Assembly (NCBI GenBank): GCA_021205045.1
Contig: JAJPYH010000250.1
Span: forward strand, 1-22,148
Length of the DNA stretch: 22,148 nucleotides
From: Lachnospiraceae bacterium
GTDB taxonomy: Bacteria > Bacillota > Clostridia > Lachnospirales > Lachnospiraceae
Direction of reading: 5' to 3'
The notes under the pieces are model-generated. The model had not been told where the DNA came from, ran no database searches, and saw only the letters and a program-made list of their open reading frames with translations. A program made the position numbers and the translations under genes. Of the stretch, positions 15,156-22,148 are shown piece by piece. The stretch's first letter is position 1. Each line of letters starts with the position of its first letter.

Positions 15156-15590
15156 ATGAATACGAAGAAAAAAAGTAAAAACATAAAGAAGCCCGCGGGT
15201 AAGATGGCGCCGAAGGCTCAGGCCCAGCCGCAGGAGGAGATTGAGGAGTATCTGTACATGCTGCCGGTGGATGTGACTGTGCAGGATTTAAAGCCGGTGA
15301 TTCAGGCGGATGAGGAGAAGAAGGATCTGTGGAGGGAGCTGGACCTGATGGAGGTGAAGCTTTCTCATGACAGTCTGATCTTTGAGAATTTCATGGACTG
15401 CTTTGATTCGGCGTCTGATCAGGCTTTCTTACGGGAAAATGGAGTGAAAAAGGTCTATGCTTTCAGCTATGATCCTCTGGATAAGCCCGCGGTGGTGCAG
15501 GCGCTGAAGGATATTCACGCTGCTTTTGGAGGCTTTATCGCCTCTGACACGGAGGATTTGAAGCCATTATATCAGCCGGAGGATTTCTGA
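15156..15590 (+). CDS. Hypothetical protein, acidic, between radA and marR
   Basis: I do not recognise this 144-residue protein. It starts with a strongly basic stretch (NTKKKSKNIKKPAGK), followed by a Gln/Glu-rich linker and a folded-looking acidic domain from about residue 25 (EEYLYMLPVDVTVQDLKP, then KKVYAFSYDPLDKPAV and AFGGFIASDTEDL). There are no membrane segments. The frame is open back to a GTG at 15066 overlapping the radA stop, but ATG 15156 has a GGAG site ten bases upstream; this choice is uncertain. Its TGA overlaps the next start (TGATG), so it is co-translated with the MarR gene. Confidence 0.75.
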   Translation: MNTKKKSKNIKKPAGKMAPKAQAQPQEEIEEYLYMLPVDVTVQDLKPVIQADEEKKDLWRELDLMEVKLSHDSLIFENFMDCFDSASDQAFLRENGVKKVYAFSYDPLDKPAVVQALKDIHAAFGGFIASDTEDLKPLYQPEDF

Positions 15591-16051
15591 TGGAACACCA
15601 AAAGCCCTGGAGTACTGTTTATAAAGAAATTTACATGTTCATGGAAAAGACCACCAATAAGATGCTCAAGGAGAGCGGCATTACCAGCGCCCAGATGGGG
15701 GTGATGATCGCTCTGGACCTCAGTCATCAGCCCTCTCTTACCATGAAAGAGCTGGAAAAGAAGATCTGTCTGGCCCAGTCTACGGTGGCCGGGCTTGTGG
15801 TCAGGCTGGAGCAGAAGGGGTTAGTGGAGTGCGGCAGCGATCCCAGTGACAGACGGATCAAATGGGTCAGGAGAAGTGAAAAGGGCGTGGAGCTGTGCGA
15901 GCATACCAGAAGAGAGCTGGACAGGATGGATCAGGATTTTCTGAGCGGCCTGACAAAGGAGGAAAGGGAGCTTTTTATTCAGCTGCTTTTCAAGATGAGG
16001 GCTTCTCTGGAAGAGAAGGATCCCCAGGCAGTATTGAGTGACGTTCCCTGA
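15590..16051 (+). CDS. MarR-family transcriptional regulator
   Basis: A 153-residue protein with the MarR winged helix: ITSAQMGVMIALDL (about 31-44), LTMKELEKKICLAQSTVAGLVVRLEQKGLVEC (recognition helix around 60-83) and the wing DPSDRRIKWVRRSEKG (about 87-102), flanked by dimer helices. MarR proteins usually bind palindromes in their own or neighbouring promoters and release on small ligands. The ATG overlaps the previous stop by one base. The natural target is not evident; the exporter pair 2.3 kb downstream is a possible but unproven one. Confidence 0.92.
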   Translation: MEHQKPWSTVYKEIYMFMEKTTNKMLKESGITSAQMGVMIALDLSHQPSLTMKELEKKICLAQSTVAGLVVRLEQKGLVECGSDPSDRRIKWVRRSEKGVELCEHTRRELDRMDQDFLSGLTKEERELFIQLLFKMRASLEEKDPQAVLSDVP

Positions 16052-16172
16052 AATGGCATGTGTGGGCTCACTTTTATGAAAAAAGACCGCTAAAATGAGA
16101 AATTCTGAAGAAGGCGGGAAATAATGCACAATTTTTAAATGCAAAATTTGGTAATATTTTACAAACAGATAA

Positions 16173-16202
16173 TTGCGTGGAGATATCTGGCAGAGTTATA
16201 AT
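16173..16202 (+). promoter_or_regulatory. Promoter of the EIIB-like protein gene
   Basis: TTGCGT (16173-16178), 18 bases, consensus TATAAT (16197-16202), 52 bases before the ATG. The upstream 120 bases are A/T-rich and hold no recognisable gene or clear terminator for the MarR gene. Confidence 0.55.
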
Positions 16203-16253
16203 ATCACCGTAACTGAAAAAGGATTTTTTGATAGGCAAAAAGGAGGAATCGAT

Positions 16254-16883
16254 ATGAATGAATCAATCCAGAAGCTGATCAAACCTGTTTTAGTGCGATG
16301 GTTATGCAAATGTAAATGGATCCGCCACAACAGCGACGATATGAATAAGCTGTGGCTGGAGAGCGATGAAAGAACCGGCGTCATTGAATTTTACGACGCG
16401 GACGAATATGCTCCGGAGGACATTCTGGAGCTGACAGGTTACGATAAAAAGACAGGAAAGAGGATATATTATCTTCATTTTGAATTACATGATCTCAGCT
16501 TTGTGTTAGACAGGCTCGGCAATTTCTTCGCTTTTATTTATGGCGGAGAGCAGGTGGCAGTGGACAGCGGGAGAAAGGAACAGGGGAAAGCGCCGGTCAG
16601 AAATGTGGCGTTTTGCTGCACCTCCGGCTGGACCAGCACACATTTCGCGGAGAAGATCCAGGAGATCTTCGATGAGAAAAATATCAATATCAGGGTACAC
16701 GCAGGTGATTACACCGAAATGGAAACCATCGTACAGGAAAACGACAGGGTGCTTTTAGCACCTCAGATCGGCTACATGCTGCCGGATTTAAAGAGGCTTT
16801 ACGGCGACAAGATCGAAGTGGTGGAGACCGGCGATTTTGCCACCCAGAATTATGGCCATATTGTGGAAAAGCTGATCGCTTAA
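16254..16883 (+). CDS. Unknown N-terminal domain fused to a PTS EIIB (lactose/cellobiose)-like domain
   Basis: A 209-residue protein. Residues 117-209 look like a PTS EIIB of the lactose/cellobiose family: VAFCCTSGWTST (Cys122 aligned with the phosphocysteine of LVCAAGMSTS-type loops), then LLAPQIGYMLPDLKRLYG and the final VVETGDFATQNYGHIVEKL. Residues 1-115 are unfamiliar: KCKW, acidic blocks, then FELHDLSFVLDRLGNFFAFI. No EIIA, EIIC, HPr or sugar enzyme lies nearby, so a transport role is doubtful and a sensory or regulatory one is possible. The ATG follows AAAGGAGGAATCGAT; the frame open to 16173 is promoter. The 3' end lies inside a tandem duplication. Confidence 0.8.
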   Translation: MNESIQKLIKPVLVRWLCKCKWIRHNSDDMNKLWLESDERTGVIEFYDADEYAPEDILELTGYDKKTGKRIYYLHFELHDLSFVLDRLGNFFAFIYGGEQVAVDSGRKEQGKAPVRNVAFCCTSGWTSTHFAEKIQEIFDEKNINIRVHAGDYTEMETIVQENDRVLLAPQIGYMLPDLKRLYGDKIEVVETGDFATQNYGHIVEKLIA

Positions 16884-17014
16884 AATGGCTGTTGGATCAG
16901 GGAGCTGTTGATGACAGTCTCTGCACAGATGTCTGGGAAAGCTGATTGCTTAAAAATGGCTGTTGGATCAGGATGCTGTCGATGACAGCCTCTGCACAGA
17001 TGTCTGGAAAAGCT
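16865..17014 (+). repeat. 70-71 bp tandem duplication of the EIIB-like gene's 3' end
   Basis: Unit 1 (16865-16934) holds the last six sense codons, the TAA and 51 bases of downstream DNA. Unit 2 (16935-17005) repeats it with one inserted A and about six substitutions. A third copy begins at 17006 (GGAAAAGCT) and breaks off. It occupies most of the gap before the terminator. Confidence 0.92.
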
Positions 17015-17034
17015 CTTTCAATGCGGAGTAAAAG

Positions 17035-17067
17035 AAAATCCCCGGGGAGGAACCTCCGGGGATTTTT
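17035..17067 (+). terminator. Strong intrinsic terminator
   Basis: AAAATCCCC (17035-17043) pairs with GGGGATTTT (17058-17066), with a GGAGG/CCTCC inner stem and a two-base bulge, followed by a T-run. It ends the EIIB-like transcript and isolates the WYL gene. Confidence 0.85.
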
Positions 17068-17105
17068 ATTACGGCAAAAATATTTAGGTACCTTGATAAT
17101 TTCTA

Positions 17106-17134
17106 TTGACGAATTGTAAAATTAGTGTTACATT
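17106..17134 (+). promoter_or_regulatory. Extended -10 promoter of the WYL regulator
   Basis: TTGACG (17106-17111), 17 bases, TACATT (17129-17134) preceded by TGT, giving an extended -10. The 5' leader is about 60 bases. Confidence 0.6.
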
Positions 17135-17203
17135 TAACTTCGTGGATATCAGAAGAGAAACGGGTCCGGATCAGGCGGCCTGTCCATATACCGGGGGAGT
17201 ATG

Positions 17204-18196
17204 ATGGCGAAGAGTACCAGTCAGAAGCTAAAGCTCGTATATTTAATGCAGATTTTTCTGGAGTACACGGATGAGCAGCACAGACTGACCATGCCTGAGC
17301 TCCTTTCCAGGCTGAGTGCCTGTGACATTGAAGCGGAGCGCAAGAGCGTCTATGAGGATATCGAGCTTTTGCGCGCGTACGGCATGGACATTATCGGGGA
17401 GCGGGCCGGAAGGAACTATGAGTATTATCTGGGGTCCAGACAGTTTGAATTGGCGGAATTGAAGATCCTGGTGGATCTGGTGCAGTCCGCCAAATTTTTA
17501 ACGGCAAAAAAGAGCGGTGAGCTCATCAGAAAGCTGGAAACGCTGTGCAGCCATTATGAGGCGGGACAGCTCCAGCATCAGGTCCATGTGTCCGAACGTA
17601 TCAAGACGGAGAATGAATCTATTTATTACGCTGTGGACATCATTCATCAGGCGATCAACAGCGGTGTTCAGATCGCATTTCAATATTTCAACTGGAATAT
17701 CAGAAAGGAAAAGGAGCTTCGCCGGGGAGGCACCCTTTACCGGGTCAGTCCCTGGGCCCTGTCCTGGGATGATGAAAATTATTATCTGGTGGCCTACGAT
17801 GGCGAGGCTGGGGAGCTAAGGTATTACCAGGTGGACAAGATGCTGAAGGTGGAGCTGACCGATCTTCCCCGGGAGGGCCGGGAGTTTTATGAAAAGGTGG
17901 ACCCGGCAGCCTATACCAGAAAGCGTTTCGGTATGTTTAACGGCAGAGAGGAGACGGTGACGCTTTACTGCAGCAACCATCTGGCGGGGGTGATCGTGGA
18001 TCAGTTCGGCAGGGATGTGGCGATGTTTCCGGCGGATCAGGAACATTTTAACGCCCGTGTCCATGTGGCCTTAAGCGGGCAGTTTTTCGGCTGGGTCATG
18101 GCCCTTGGGGAGGGTGTGAAGATCACCGGACCGCCGGGGGTTGTGGAGCAGATGAGAGAGGAAGCCGGGAGGCTGTCTGAAAGATATCGGGAATAA
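17204..18196 (+). CDS. WYL-domain transcriptional regulator
   Basis: A 330-residue protein with an N-terminal winged helix of the DeoR/HTH_11 type (residues 5-60: QKLKLVYLMQIFLE, TMPELLSRL, SVYEDIELLRAYG), a central WYL domain (about 135-220, with YRVSPWALSWDDENYYLVAYD near 178-198) and a WCX-like C-terminus (about 240-330). WYL domains sense nucleic acids or small ligands in many regulators. ATG 17204 is preferred to the adjacent ATG 17201 because GGGGGAG ends only one base before the latter. Located 187 bases upstream of the exporter pair, which it may control. Its last 11 codons, stop included, are duplicated downstream. Confidence 0.9.
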   Translation: MAKSTSQKLKLVYLMQIFLEYTDEQHRLTMPELLSRLSACDIEAERKSVYEDIELLRAYGMDIIGERAGRNYEYYLGSRQFELAELKILVDLVQSAKFLTAKKSGELIRKLETLCSHYEAGQLQHQVHVSERIKTENESIYYAVDIIHQAINSGVQIAFQYFNWNIRKEKELRRGGTLYRVSPWALSWDDENYYLVAYDGEAGELRYYQVDKMLKVELTDLPREGREFYEKVDPAAYTRKRFGMFNGREETVTLYCSNHLAGVIVDQFGRDVAMFPADQEHFNARVHVALSGQFFGWVMALGEGVKITGPPGVVEQMREEAGRLSERYRE

Positions 18197-18229
18197 GCCG
18201 GGAGGCTGTCTGAAAGATATCAGGAATAA
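18164..18229 (+). repeat. 33-bp tandem duplication of the WYL gene's last 11 codons
   Basis: 18164-18196 encodes AGRLSERYRE plus TAA. 18197-18229 is the same 33 bases with one G-to-A change (RYRE becomes RYQE), again ending in TAA. Because the unit is a multiple of three, read-through of the first stop would add an in-frame copy. Confidence 0.95.
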
Positions 18230-18284
18230 GCCAAAACGCTTTTTGAGAAAACGCAAAAGAAGAAAATTCTGCAGGACAGGACGA

Positions 18285-18363
18285 CCGCCATCTGGCGGGA
18301 CAGAAAATACGGAAAGGGACTGGGAATCACGATGATTTTCATTGTTTTGCGGAATGATCGTGA
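18285..18363 (+). other. Inverted repeats in the exporter leader
   Basis: CCGCC/GGCGG (18285-18289 with 18294-18298) forms a small hairpin around ATCT. TCACGAT (18327-18333) and ATCGTGA (18357-18363) form a perfect 7-bp pair across 23 bases, just before the exporter ribosome site. The second could be an operator half-site pair or an mRNA stem. No convincing -35/-10 pair was seen in this gap. Confidence 0.35.
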
Positions 18364-18383
18364 ACAGGAACAGGAGATGAAAA

Positions 18384-20189
18384 ATGAAGCTGATTTTTCG
18401 CTATATGAAAAGATACATAAAGCCCATCATGTTTGTCATGTGGCTGAAGCTGATGGCAACCGTGGCGGAGCTGATGATCCCCTATGTGCTGGAGTATCTG
18501 ATCGACGAGGTGGTGCCTTTGGGTGATACCTTAAAGATTGTGCTCTGGGGCGGCATCATGATTTTTGTGGCGTTTCTGTGCTGGCAGTTCAATATCAACG
18601 CCAACCGCCGGGCGGTCCAGAACGCCCACAACGTGTCCTACGATGTGCGCCGGGATCTTTTCAATAAGACCATGCATTTAAGCGGTGCCCAGTTCGACGC
18701 CTTCGGCCTGCCCAGCCTGACCAGCCGCATGACCTCGGACAGCTACAATGTGCAGTCCTTTTCCCAGAGCTTTCAGACCCTCTGCGTCAGGGCGCCCATC
18801 ATGCTGGTGGGCGGCATCATCGTGACCATGACCATGGATCCGGTGCTCAGCGGCATTCTGTGCGTGATGCTGCCGCTTCTGGCGGTGGTGGTTCTGACGG
18901 TCTCCAGCCGGGGCATTCCCCTGTATCACAAGGTGCAGGAGAGGCTGGACGATGTGGTGCGCATCATGCGGGAAAATATCACCGGCATCCGGGTGGTGAA
19001 GGCCCTGTGCCGGATGGATTATGAGAGCGACCGGTTTCATCAGTATAATGAAAAAATGATGGCCAGCGACATCAAAGCCAGCACCATTATGGCCATTCCG
19101 GGACCCTTTATGCAGCTGTGCCTGAATACGGGACTTACTCTGGTGGTCTATGTAGGAGCCATCCGGGTCAACAACGGCGTCATGAAGCCCGGCGTGATAC
19201 TGGCCTTCCTTACTTATTTTAATTTAATTTTACAGAGCATCATGGCCATCAACCGGATTTTCATGATGATCAGTAAGGCCAGCGCCTCCGCCGACCGTAT
19301 CGATCTGGTGCTGCAAAGCGAGGTGGATCAGAAGGTTCTTTCCGTGGAGGAAACGGATGAGCCCGAGGCTCATGAAGCTTATATTGTGTTTAAAAATGTG
19401 AATTTCAAATATCCCCACAATATCCTGAGCGTGGAGGGAAAAAGAGCGGGAGACGCCGCCGCTCCCGGGAATGAGGAGGACGGCTTCTTTGGCGGCGAGC
19501 AGGAGCAGTGCCTGTACGATATTGATTTCAAAATCAAAAAAGGAGAATCCCTGGGAATCATCGGCCCCACCGGCTGCGGCAAGACTACCATTGTCAATCT
19601 GCTGATGCACTTTTATGACGTGGAGGACGGCGGCGTCTATATTGATGGCAGGGATGTGCGAACCTACGAAATGGACGAGCTGCGCTCCAAATTCGGGGTG
19701 GTGTTCCAGAATGACCAGATTTTCCAGGATACGCTGCGCAATAATATTGCCTTTGGCAGGAATGTGAACGATGAGGAAATTCATCAGGCCACGGTGGACG
19801 CCATGGCGGCGGAGTTTATCGACAGCCTGGAGGACGGGCTGGATCACATGGCGGACATCAAGGGAGCCAATCTGTCCGGCGGACAAAAGCAGAGAGTGCT
19901 GATTTCCAGGTCCCTGGCGGCTGACCCGGACATCCTGATTCTGGACGATTCCTCCAGTGCCCTGGATTACAAGACTGATGCGGCCTTAAGAAAGGCAATT
20001 TTTGAAAAGCACAGCAATTCCACCACCATCATGGTGGCCCAGCGTGTCAGCTCCATCATGGGGATGAGCCATATCATGGTGATGGATTCCGGCCGCTGCA
20101 TCGGATACGGAACTCACGAGGAGCTGTTGAAGAGCTGCCCGGTTTACAAGGAAAGTTCCAACGGCCGGATGGGCGCGCGTGCGGGATAG
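18384..20189 (+). CDS. ABC exporter half-transporter, degenerate-site subunit
   Basis: A 601-residue type IV exporter subunit: six-helix membrane domain (about 1-320) and a C-terminal nucleotide-binding domain. Walker A is GPTGCGKT (394-401) and the signature LSGGQ is canonical (497-501). However, the Walker B catalytic glutamate is Asp522 (ILILDDSSSALD) and the switch histidine is Gln553 (VAQRVSS). This is the pattern of the catalytically weak partner in heterodimers such as TM287/288 or BmrCD. An insertion of roughly 25 residues (SVEGKRAGDAAAPGNEEDGF and on, near 350-375) sits before Walker A. Substrate unknown; probably drugs, lipids or peptides. CAGGAG lies seven bases before the ATG. Confidence 0.93.
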   Translation: MKLIFRYMKRYIKPIMFVMWLKLMATVAELMIPYVLEYLIDEVVPLGDTLKIVLWGGIMIFVAFLCWQFNINANRRAVQNAHNVSYDVRRDLFNKTMHLSGAQFDAFGLPSLTSRMTSDSYNVQSFSQSFQTLCVRAPIMLVGGIIVTMTMDPVLSGILCVMLPLLAVVVLTVSSRGIPLYHKVQERLDDVVRIMRENITGIRVVKALCRMDYESDRFHQYNEKMMASDIKASTIMAIPGPFMQLCLNTGLTLVVYVGAIRVNNGVMKPGVILAFLTYFNLILQSIMAINRIFMMISKASASADRIDLVLQSEVDQKVLSVEETDEPEAHEAYIVFKNVNFKYPHNILSVEGKRAGDAAAPGNEEDGFFGGEQEQCLYDIDFKIKKGESLGIIGPTGCGKTTIVNLLMHFYDVEDGGVYIDGRDVRTYEMDELRSKFGVVFQNDQIFQDTLRNNIAFGRNVNDEEIHQATVDAMAAEFIDSLEDGLDHMADIKGANLSGGQKQRVLISRSLAADPDILILDDSSSALDYKTDAALRKAIFEKHSNSTTIMVAQRVSSIMGMSHIMVMDSGRCIGYGTHEELLKSCPVYKESSNGRMGARAG

Positions 20190-20213
20190 GGGGGAACAGG
20201 CGATGCGTGGCAT

Positions 20214-21986
20214 GTGAGGCCGGGGAGGAAAAAAGAGAAGCCGAAGGACGCGAAGGGAACGCTCTTACGGATTCTCAGCTATATGAGAAATTATAAATAC
20301 GCGGTGGCCTTTCTGCGTATCTGCGCCATGGTCAGCAACGCCGGCAATCTGCTGGGACCCAACTTCGCGGGAAAGGCCATCAACGCGGCGGCGGCCGGAG
20401 AGGGACAGGTGGACTTTTCCCTTGTCATGTATTATGCCAGATGGATGCTCATTGTTTATGTGGGCAGCAATCTGCTGTCGCTGGTTGTCAACCTGCTGAT
20501 GATGCGGGTCAGCCGTCAGGTGGCCAGAATGATGCGCAATGATATTTTCGACAAGCTGATGAAGCTGCCGGTGAATTATTTTGACCGCAATCAGGCCGGC
20601 GATATCATCAGTCGGGTCAGCTATGATGTGGATGTGGTCAGCACCAGTCTGTCCACGGATATCGTGCAGATTCTGACCAGTATTGTGACGGTGGTGGGAT
20701 CCTTTGCCATGATGGTATATATTTCACCGCCGCTGGTGTGCTGTATGCTGATCACCATTCCGCTGTCCATCTGGTTTACGAGAAGGATGTCCAGACGGAC
20801 CAGGCCTCTGTACTCGAAGCGCAGCGCGGCCTACGGCGATATGAACGGCTTTGTGGAGGAAATGTTCAGCGGACAGAAGACCATTGTGGCCTACGCTTAT
20901 GAGGATGGGGTCTGCGAACAGTTCAGTGAGGTCAATCACCGGGCGGCGGACGCCTACTGTGAGGCGGACGGCCTGGGCATGACCACCGGCCCCACGGTGG
21001 GCTTTATCAGCAACCTGGGTTTGTCCCTGATCGGATTGCTGGGAGCCCTGTATTATGCCTTCGGCATTGTGGATCTGGGCAGTATTTCCAGCTTTGTGCT
21101 GTATTCCCGTAAGTTTTCCGGCCCTATTAATGAGATCGCCAATATTATGAATGAGATTTTTTCGGCTCTGTCCGCCGCGGAGCGTGTGTTCCGCCTGCTG
21201 GATCAGCCGGAGGAGATTGAGGATATTTACGGTGCCGTGGAATTAAAGGAAAAAGAGGTGGCCGGAGATGTGGAGGCGGATCACGTGTCCTTCGGTTATC
21301 TGCCCGGCAAGACCATCATCCATGACCTGTGCCTGAAGGCGGGGGCGGGACAGACCATCGCCATTGTGGGCGCCACCGGCGCGGGCAAGACCACCATCAT
21401 CAATCTGCTGATGCGTTTTTACGATGTGGACGACGGCGCCATTTATGTGGACGGCAATGAGATTCGTCAGGTAAAGCGCAACAGTCTGCGCAGAAGCTAC
21501 GCCATGGTGCTGCAGGATACCTGGGTGTTCCGCGGGACGATCTATGACAATATTGCCTACGGCAAGGAGAACGCCACCATGGAAGAGGTGGTGGCCGCGG
21601 CCAAGGCTGCCAGAATCCACAATTATATCATGAGTCTGCCCCAGGGCTACAAGACGGTCATCAGCGAGGACGGCGGCAACATCAGTAAAGGGCAGAAGCA
21701 GCTGCTGACCATCGCCAGGGCCATGCTCTATGATACCAGCATGCTGATCCTGGACGAGGCCACCAGCAACGTGGACACCAATACGGAGCGGGAGGTGCAG
21801 AAGGCCATGCGCAACCTGATGAAGGGGAAGACCTGCTTTGTCATTGCTCACAGGCTGTCTACCATTCAGAACGCGGATGATATCCTGGTGCTGGATCACG
21901 GGGATGTGATGGAGCAGGGAACCCATGAGGAGCTGATGGAGAAGAAGGGGCTGTATTATAAGCTGTACGCAAGCCAGTTTGAGTAA
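20214..21986 (+). CDS. ABC exporter half-transporter, catalytic subunit
   Basis: Partner of the preceding gene, 590 residues with six-helix membrane domain and nucleotide-binding domain. Walker A GATGAGKT (386-393), Walker B LDE with Glu515 and switch His546 are canonical, but the signature is ISKGQ (490-494) in place of LSGGQ. The consensus ATP site would pair this subunit's Walker motifs with the partner's LSGGQ; the other site would be degenerate. The start is odd: GTG 20214 has no close ribosome site. A well-placed ATG at 20203 (GGGGGAA seven bases before) reads MRGM then TGA, whose stop overlaps the GTG. Coupled reinitiation or a two-base indel would explain it. Confidence 0.92.
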   Translation: MRPGRKKEKPKDAKGTLLRILSYMRNYKYAVAFLRICAMVSNAGNLLGPNFAGKAINAAAAGEGQVDFSLVMYYARWMLIVYVGSNLLSLVVNLLMMRVSRQVARMMRNDIFDKLMKLPVNYFDRNQAGDIISRVSYDVDVVSTSLSTDIVQILTSIVTVVGSFAMMVYISPPLVCCMLITIPLSIWFTRRMSRRTRPLYSKRSAAYGDMNGFVEEMFSGQKTIVAYAYEDGVCEQFSEVNHRAADAYCEADGLGMTTGPTVGFISNLGLSLIGLLGALYYAFGIVDLGSISSFVLYSRKFSGPINEIANIMNEIFSALSAAERVFRLLDQPEEIEDIYGAVELKEKEVAGDVEADHVSFGYLPGKTIIHDLCLKAGAGQTIAIVGATGAGKTTIINLLMRFYDVDDGAIYVDGNEIRQVKRNSLRRSYAMVLQDTWVFRGTIYDNIAYGKENATMEEVVAAAKAARIHNYIMSLPQGYKTVISEDGGNISKGQKQLLTIARAMLYDTSMLILDEATSNVDTNTEREVQKAMRNLMKGKTCFVIAHRLSTIQNADDILVLDHGDVMEQGTHEELMEKKGLYYKLYASQFE

Positions 21987-22093
21987 CACACGTTACTATT
22001 CACGGCCATCATAAAATGAAATCAAAATCGTCGGGTGTGCACGTAAGATGGTGATTTCATTTTATGATGAGAGCCGTGAAAAGTAACCGTGTT
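21985..22093. repeat. 109-bp imperfect palindrome starting in the exporter stop codon
   Basis: A perfect 18-bp inverted repeat (22007-22024 with 22052-22069, CATCATAAAATGAAATCA) around a 27-base centre is flanked by TTCACGGC/GCCGTGAA and then by arms such as GTTACTA and AAGTAAC and AACAC/GTGTT, with a few mismatches and bulges. No T-run follows on either strand, so it is not a simple terminator. It may be a palindromic MITE-like or REP-like element, or a large RNA hairpin. The remaining 55 bases of the window hold no recognisable gene. Confidence 0.85.
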
Positions 22094-22148
22094 AAAAAAA
22101 TGGTGTTAGTCAGCAAAAGGGTCGTTCGATCAGATCAGCAGTAAGCCA

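Noticed and set aside
21985..22093. Rho-independent terminator for the exporter operon
   Set aside because: No T-run follows the stem on either strand and the arms are far longer than usual.

Overview
The window looks like a chromosomal stretch of an anaerobic Firmicute of the Lachnospiraceae type (class Clostridia). This rests on gene families and Gram-positive signals: strong AGGAGG ribosome sites, several TTG/GTG starts, sigma-A promoters, ClpC with a UVR-type middle region, a YtrA-type GntR regulator, a heterodimeric ABC exporter and a yybP-ykoY-like leader. No species is claimed.

Layout. Bases 1-5712 (+): a HicB-like antitoxin, then pyrE (pyrimidine synthesis), two very small membrane proteins, and a partial purine cluster purE-purM-purN-purD that ends at two stacked terminators. 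Bases 5928-8824 (-): a CaCA-family cation antiporter behind a long leader that reads as a Mn2+ (yybP-ykoY-type) riboswitch with an overlapping terminator, and hexameric NADP-type glutamate dehydrogenase gdhA. Bases 9030-16051 (+): a membrane-anchored SH3 protein with a repetitive cytoplasmic tail, then GntR-clpC-radA-hypothetical-MarR, closely spaced or overlapping. Bases 16254-21986 (+): an unusual protein carrying a PTS EIIB(cellobiose)-like domain without other PTS parts, a WYL regulator, and two ABC exporter half-transporters whose degenerate motifs complement each other as in asymmetric heterodimers. The window ends in a long imperfect palindrome that starts within the stop codon of the last gene.

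Most unusual signal. Short tandem duplications sit at or just after the 3' ends of at least five genes: pyrE (39-40 bp, four copies), purM (20 bp, three copies), purN (61 bp, two copies), the EIIB-like gene (70-71 bp, two copies plus a start of a third) and the WYL gene (33 bp, two copies). In three of these the unit includes the gene's own last codons and stop. The copies have diverged mostly by transitions. No ordinary feature type explains this recurring pattern.

Working together. purE, purM, purN and purD cover the AIR carboxylation/mutase step, AIR synthetase, GAR transformylase and GAR synthetase; the other de novo purine genes are not here. ClpC and RadA serve protein quality control and recombination. 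The WYL regulator directly precedes the exporter pair and may control it, but this is inference from position.
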